From the NCBI GenBank assembly GCA_029556475.1, contig JAKQEP010000153.1:1-33358 (forward strand): 33,358 nt of DNA. Reading direction: 5' to 3'. The position numbers were made by a program, and so were the translations under genes. This document shows, piece by piece, positions 30,851 through 33,358 of this stretch. The stretch's first letter is position 1. Every line of letters begins with the position of its first letter. Below the pieces are notes generated by a model, which saw nothing but the letters and a program-made list of their open reading frames with translations, had not been told where the DNA came from and searched no databases. This DNA is from Candidatus Atribacteria bacterium (GTDB taxonomy: Bacteria > Atribacterota > Phoenicimicrobiia > Phoenicimicrobiales > Stramentimicrobiaceae).

Positions 30851-30922
30851 TGCTCACAAAAATAGTTTTAAAGAATTATTTCCAAACCAACATATTTTAG
30901 CATTTCATACAGATATATTGTT

Positions 30923-31906
30923 CTAAAACAAATTTATAAAAAAGAACAAGAGAGGTAAAAAAAATATGATACCTATGGTAGTAAAAATCCAGCAGGCATT
31001 GACCAGATCAACATTTAAATTATAAATATTTGCAGCTATAACTGAATTGAAGGCTACCGGCATTGAAGACATGATCAGAGAAACTTTCAAGGGAAGTCCA
31101 TTACCTATAGACTGATAGTTAAGCAAAAGAACTATTGCCAGTGTAATCAATGGTACAGCTATAAATTTAATTATTGACATATATAAAGATTCTTTGATGT
31201 AACGGCTAACACGACTTAATTTCAAATTAAGGCCCACTGAAAATAATAATATAAAGGTTGAAATAGGAATAAGCATCTCGTTAACATAGCCATATATTTT
31301 GGGGCGGGGCAAAGAACTTATATTAAGCAACAATCCCAGGAGTACAGCACCTACGCCTATATAGAAAAAAGGGTCTTTAAGTATTGCTAGCAATTTTTTA
31401 GTAATGTTCTCCTCAGGACTATTGCAACTGCCATACATTCGGGCAATAGGATATCCTGCACCAAAGTAAAACAAACGCATTAAGAAAGTATAAATAGGTA
31501 CTAAGGCATATCCTTCCTCGCCTAAATAGAAAAAACAGATCATACCACCAAGGGAAACAGTATTAGAAAAAAAACCGCAGCTGAAAATTGAACCGGTATC
31601 TAAATGGTTATATTTAAAACAATTTGCCAATAGAACAGCAAATAATCCTCCTGCAATAGTAGCTAATCCACCTACAAATGGTAAACTGATTAGCTCTGTA
31701 ATACTGCCAATTTCAAAAATCCATAAACTGCCAATATAAGTAATGGACATTAACCAGATCATGCCTAATTTCTGAAGAAAAATAGCCAGTTTTTGTAGAC
31801 ACTCAGCATTGAGCCAATGATTCTTATTTGACCACTTTTGGAAAAAATAACCGCTAAGGGTTCCCGATATTAAAACCAGAAAGGTTTTTATTAAAGATAA
31901 AAACAT
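30923..31906 (-). CDS. AEC family transporter (auxin efflux carrier-like permease)
   Basis: A polytopic protein of 327 residues with about ten helices in two halves, as in AEC/malonate-type transporters. Characteristic are FFSNTVSLGG in the first half and MSSMPVAFNSVIAANIYNLN in the second, corresponding to the broken helices of the PIN/AEC fold. I prefer ATG 31906 (a TTG lies in frame at 31912); the ribosome binding site is weak. The gene starts 16 bases after the peptidase gene stop, suggesting coupling. Substrate unknown; bacterial relatives move organic acids. Confidence 0.8.
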   Translation of the reverse strand: MFLSLIKTFLVLISGTLSGYFFQKWSNKNHWLNAECLQKLAIFLQKLGMIWLMSITYIGSLWIFEIGSITELISLPFVGGLATIAGGLFAVLLANCFKYNHLDTGSIFSCGFFSNTVSLGGMICFFYLGEEGYALVPIYTFLMRLFYFGAGYPIARMYGSCNSPEENITKKLLAILKDPFFYIGVGAVLLGLLLNISSLPRPKIYGYVNEMLIPISTFILLFSVGLNLKLSRVSRYIKESLYMSIIKFIAVPLITLAIVLLLNYQSIGNGLPLKVSLIMSSMPVAFNSVIAANIYNLNVDLVNACWIFTTIGIIFFLPLLFFFINLF

Positions 31907-31922
31907 ATGCAATCCAAAAAAA

Positions 31923-32996
31923 TTAGGAAAATTCTTTTAAAATATTAATAATAATATTTACTGCTCTTTCCATATCAGCAATGGAAATATTTTCACTCTT
32001 ACTGTGAGGCAATTTGCTACCTGTACCCAGAACAGCAGTAGCAATCCCCTTTTCATTTAAATTTGAAGCATCAGTACCACCGCAAATTATTTTAGTAACC
32101 GGTTTCAATCTCATTAATTGGATTGCCTTTTTGGCTACTTTCACCACTTCCGTATTTTCTGAAATTTGATATGCCCTCAGACCAAGTTTTGATTCTATTT
32201 CTAACCTGGCACCTCTGGCTTTGGCTACAGTCTGAAAAGTATTTTTTATCAAACGACTTTGCTCCAGACATCTTTTATGTTTCTGACTGCGACACTCTAT
32301 CTGAATTGTTGTATTTTCAGGAACAGCATTTAATACCTGCCCACCTTCTATTAGTCCAATATTAACAGTGGTAATGGGGTCAATCCAGCCCGTCTTCAGA
32401 AGGGAGATAGCCTGTGCAGCAACTTCTATGGCAGAGATGCCATATTCTGGTTCTACCGCATGGGCAGCCTTTCCGATAATTCTGATAGTCATTTCTACAC
32501 GGGAAGGCCCTCCGATTATTATTTCTTGTAAAGCTTCCGAATCAAGAACATACCCTTTTTTTGACTTCAATAGACTTCTATCCAAAAATTTGGAACCAAG
32601 CAACCCTCTTTCCTCTTCACGAGTTATCAGAATCTCTACGGGAGGATATTGAGAGGCTTTTTGTAATGCTACTAATATTTCACTAATACCCGCCTTGTCA
32701 TCTGCTCCTAATATGGTTTCTCCTTTTGAACGAATTATCCCATTTTCCAGCACCGTTTCAATTCCTTTGCCGGGCTTTACTGTATCAGCATGGCAACAAA
32801 ATAAGAGGGGCTCTTTTTTGTTGCTATTCCTGCCCTTAACTCTTAAAATTAAATTTCCATAGCTGTCATATTCTGCTTTAGCATTCAGTTCTCGTTGGAA
32901 TAAACTTTCCAGGGCTTTCAAAAATTCCTGCTCTTCCCCTGATTCACTATCAATTTTCACCATTTCCACAAAATACTTTTTCAGATTGTCTTCCAT
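31923..32996 (-). CDS. M20 family metallopeptidase (PepT/tripeptidase-like)
   Basis: This dizinc aminopeptidase has 357 residues. Metal ligands and catalytic residues (from ATG 32996) are His69 and Asp71 in CCHADTVKPG, bridging Asp in GADDKAG (about Asp99), catalytic Glu128 and Glu129 in TREEERGLLG, an Asp in VLDSEAL, and the last His in SKLPHS. The inserted lid/dimerisation domain (about 170-280) includes AAHAVEPEYGISAIE and SRVEMTIRI. Members cut tripeptides or act as aminoacylases. I start at ATG 32996 because GGAAGGAGAG is just upstream; the earlier TTG at 33011 would lie before that site. The downstream AEC transporter overlaps the same transcript, so peptide or amino-acid use is plausible. 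Confidence 0.88.
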   Translation of the reverse strand: MEDNLKKYFVEMVKIDSESGEEQEFLKALESLFQRELNAKAEYDSYGNLILRVKGRNSNKKEPLLFCCHADTVKPGKGIETVLENGIIRSKGETILGADDKAGISEILVALQKASQYPPVEILITREEERGLLGSKFLDRSLLKSKKGYVLDSEALQEIIIGGPSRVEMTIRIIGKAAHAVEPEYGISAIEVAAQAISLLKTGWIDPITTVNIGLIEGGQVLNAVPENTTIQIECRSQKHKRCLEQSRLIKNTFQTVAKARGARLEIESKLGLRAYQISENTEVVKVAKKAIQLMRLKPVTKIICGGTDASNLNEKGIATAVLGTGSKLPHSKSENISIADMERAVNIIINILKEFS

Positions 32997-33154
32997 TGTC
33001 TCTCCTTCCAACTATTGGTATCTTAAATTATTTCATTTATCTAAAATAGGTAATAAATTAACAATTACTTGTTTTATTAAGAACTGTATAATTACTGTTC
33101 TTGTTTTAGTATTAGGTATGTGTACTCAAAAAATATTAAAAGTATATAAGGTGC

Positions 33155-33358
33155 TTACACTAATGTTTCTTCGTTTTCAGGGTTAAAGATATGAGTCTTG
33201 GCAACTTCCAGAGCTATCTCCATCTCCTCCCCTACCTTTTTTCTGGTTCTGCTATCCAGCTTGGCTACAATCTGGTACTTACCGGAAACCAGGTAGAAAA
33301 GTACCTCATCTCCCAGTGGCTCAATAAGCTCAATTTTTACTTTAATGGTGTTATCACT
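33155..33358 (-). CDS. C-terminal fragment of a sugar/glycerol-3-phosphate-type ABC ATPase (UgpC/MalK-like TOBE domain), cut by the window edge
   Basis: An open frame runs on the minus strand from the window end to TAA at 33155-33157, giving 67 residues. It reads as a TOBE domain: IELIEPLGDEVLFYLV, YQIVAKLDSRTRK, a VGEEMEIAL segment and THIFNPENEE at the end. These match the C-terminus of carbohydrate ABC ATPases (MalK/UgpC/MsmK type). The ATPase part, upstream of 33358, is outside the window. No terminator hairpin is seen between it and the peptidase gene, 33012-33154. Confidence 0.78.
   Translation of the reverse strand, partial: SDNTIKVKIELIEPLGDEVLFYLVSGKYQIVAKLDSRTRKKVGEEMEIALEVAKTHIFNPENEETLV

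Noticed and set aside
32986-33186. 66-residue plus-strand frame at the peptidase start
   Set aside because: It overlaps the peptidase start and the ABC ATPase end on the other strand and has no motif or ribosome binding site.
1-33358. CRISPR arrays, tRNA or rRNA genes, phage or transposase genes
   Set aside because: I looked for regularly spaced repeats, cloverleaf patterns and typical mobile-element proteins and found none. Only the palindrome at 21556-21604 hints at mobility.

Overview
The window is AT-rich, densely packed bacterial DNA. It carries no rRNA, tRNA, CRISPR array, transposase or phage gene that I can see. The gene content points to an anaerobic, probably two-membraned bacterium: a Cys-type molybdopterin formate dehydrogenase with HdrB/HdrC-like iron-sulfur partners, an FMN-type glutamate synthase, a LolA-like envelope protein, and a LivK with a plain (non-lipoprotein) signal peptide. 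An uncultured low-GC lineage such as Atribacterota is a reasonable guess, but no marker gene here settles it.

Layout. (1) 450-2009 (+): FMN glutamate-synthase-domain protein. It converges on a minus-strand block (5540 down to 2064) holding a PgsW-like poly-gamma-glutamate system protein, a histidine phosphatase, a tiny membrane protein and a PanF-like sodium symporter. (2) 10731 down to 5809 (-): a complete branched-chain/amino-acid ABC transporter livKHMGF, followed by a small membrane protein. (3) 11251-12090 (+): LOG-family protein. 13401-12130 (-): a NamZ/DUF1343 cell-wall hydrolase relative. (4) 13735-18719 (+): a trehalose-type sugar operon. It has a beta-phosphoglucomutase/trehalose-6-phosphatase fusion, a GH65 phosphorylase whose start lies inside the previous gene, a receiver-domain protein lacking its phosphoacceptor Asp, and a two-CBS-domain protein. 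It has a near-consensus promoter at 13579-13607. (5) 21482 down to 18714 (-): purC, a long-type nucleoside diphosphate kinase and a tryptophan-synthase-beta-fold PLP enzyme. (6) 21556-21604: a perfect 20-bp hairpin, probably a REP-like element or terminator. It is followed by a single-RRM RNA-binding protein driven by a perfect consensus promoter, then a LolA-like protein and a flavodoxin-like reductase. (7) 27407 down to 23956 (-): hdrC-hdrB-fdhA. (8) 33358 down to 27497 (-): the C-terminal end of a sugar-type ABC ATPase, an M20 peptidase, an AEC transporter, a MoaD/ThiS-like protein, MsrA, a SIMPL-domain protein and a secreted alpha/beta hydrolase.

How the genes fit together. The sugar operon could run trehalose-6-phosphate -> trehalose -> glucose + beta-glucose-1-phosphate -> glucose-6-phosphate using only two polypeptides. 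The Fdh/Hdr block looks like a soluble formate-linked electron-transfer unit without the flavin subunit HdrA and without an FdhB. The most unusual observations are this stripped-down Fdh-Hdr cassette, the fused sugar enzyme with its odd downstream start and degenerate receiver, the PgsW gene without PgsB/PgsC, and the perfect palindrome near purC. No wholly unprecedented system is evident.
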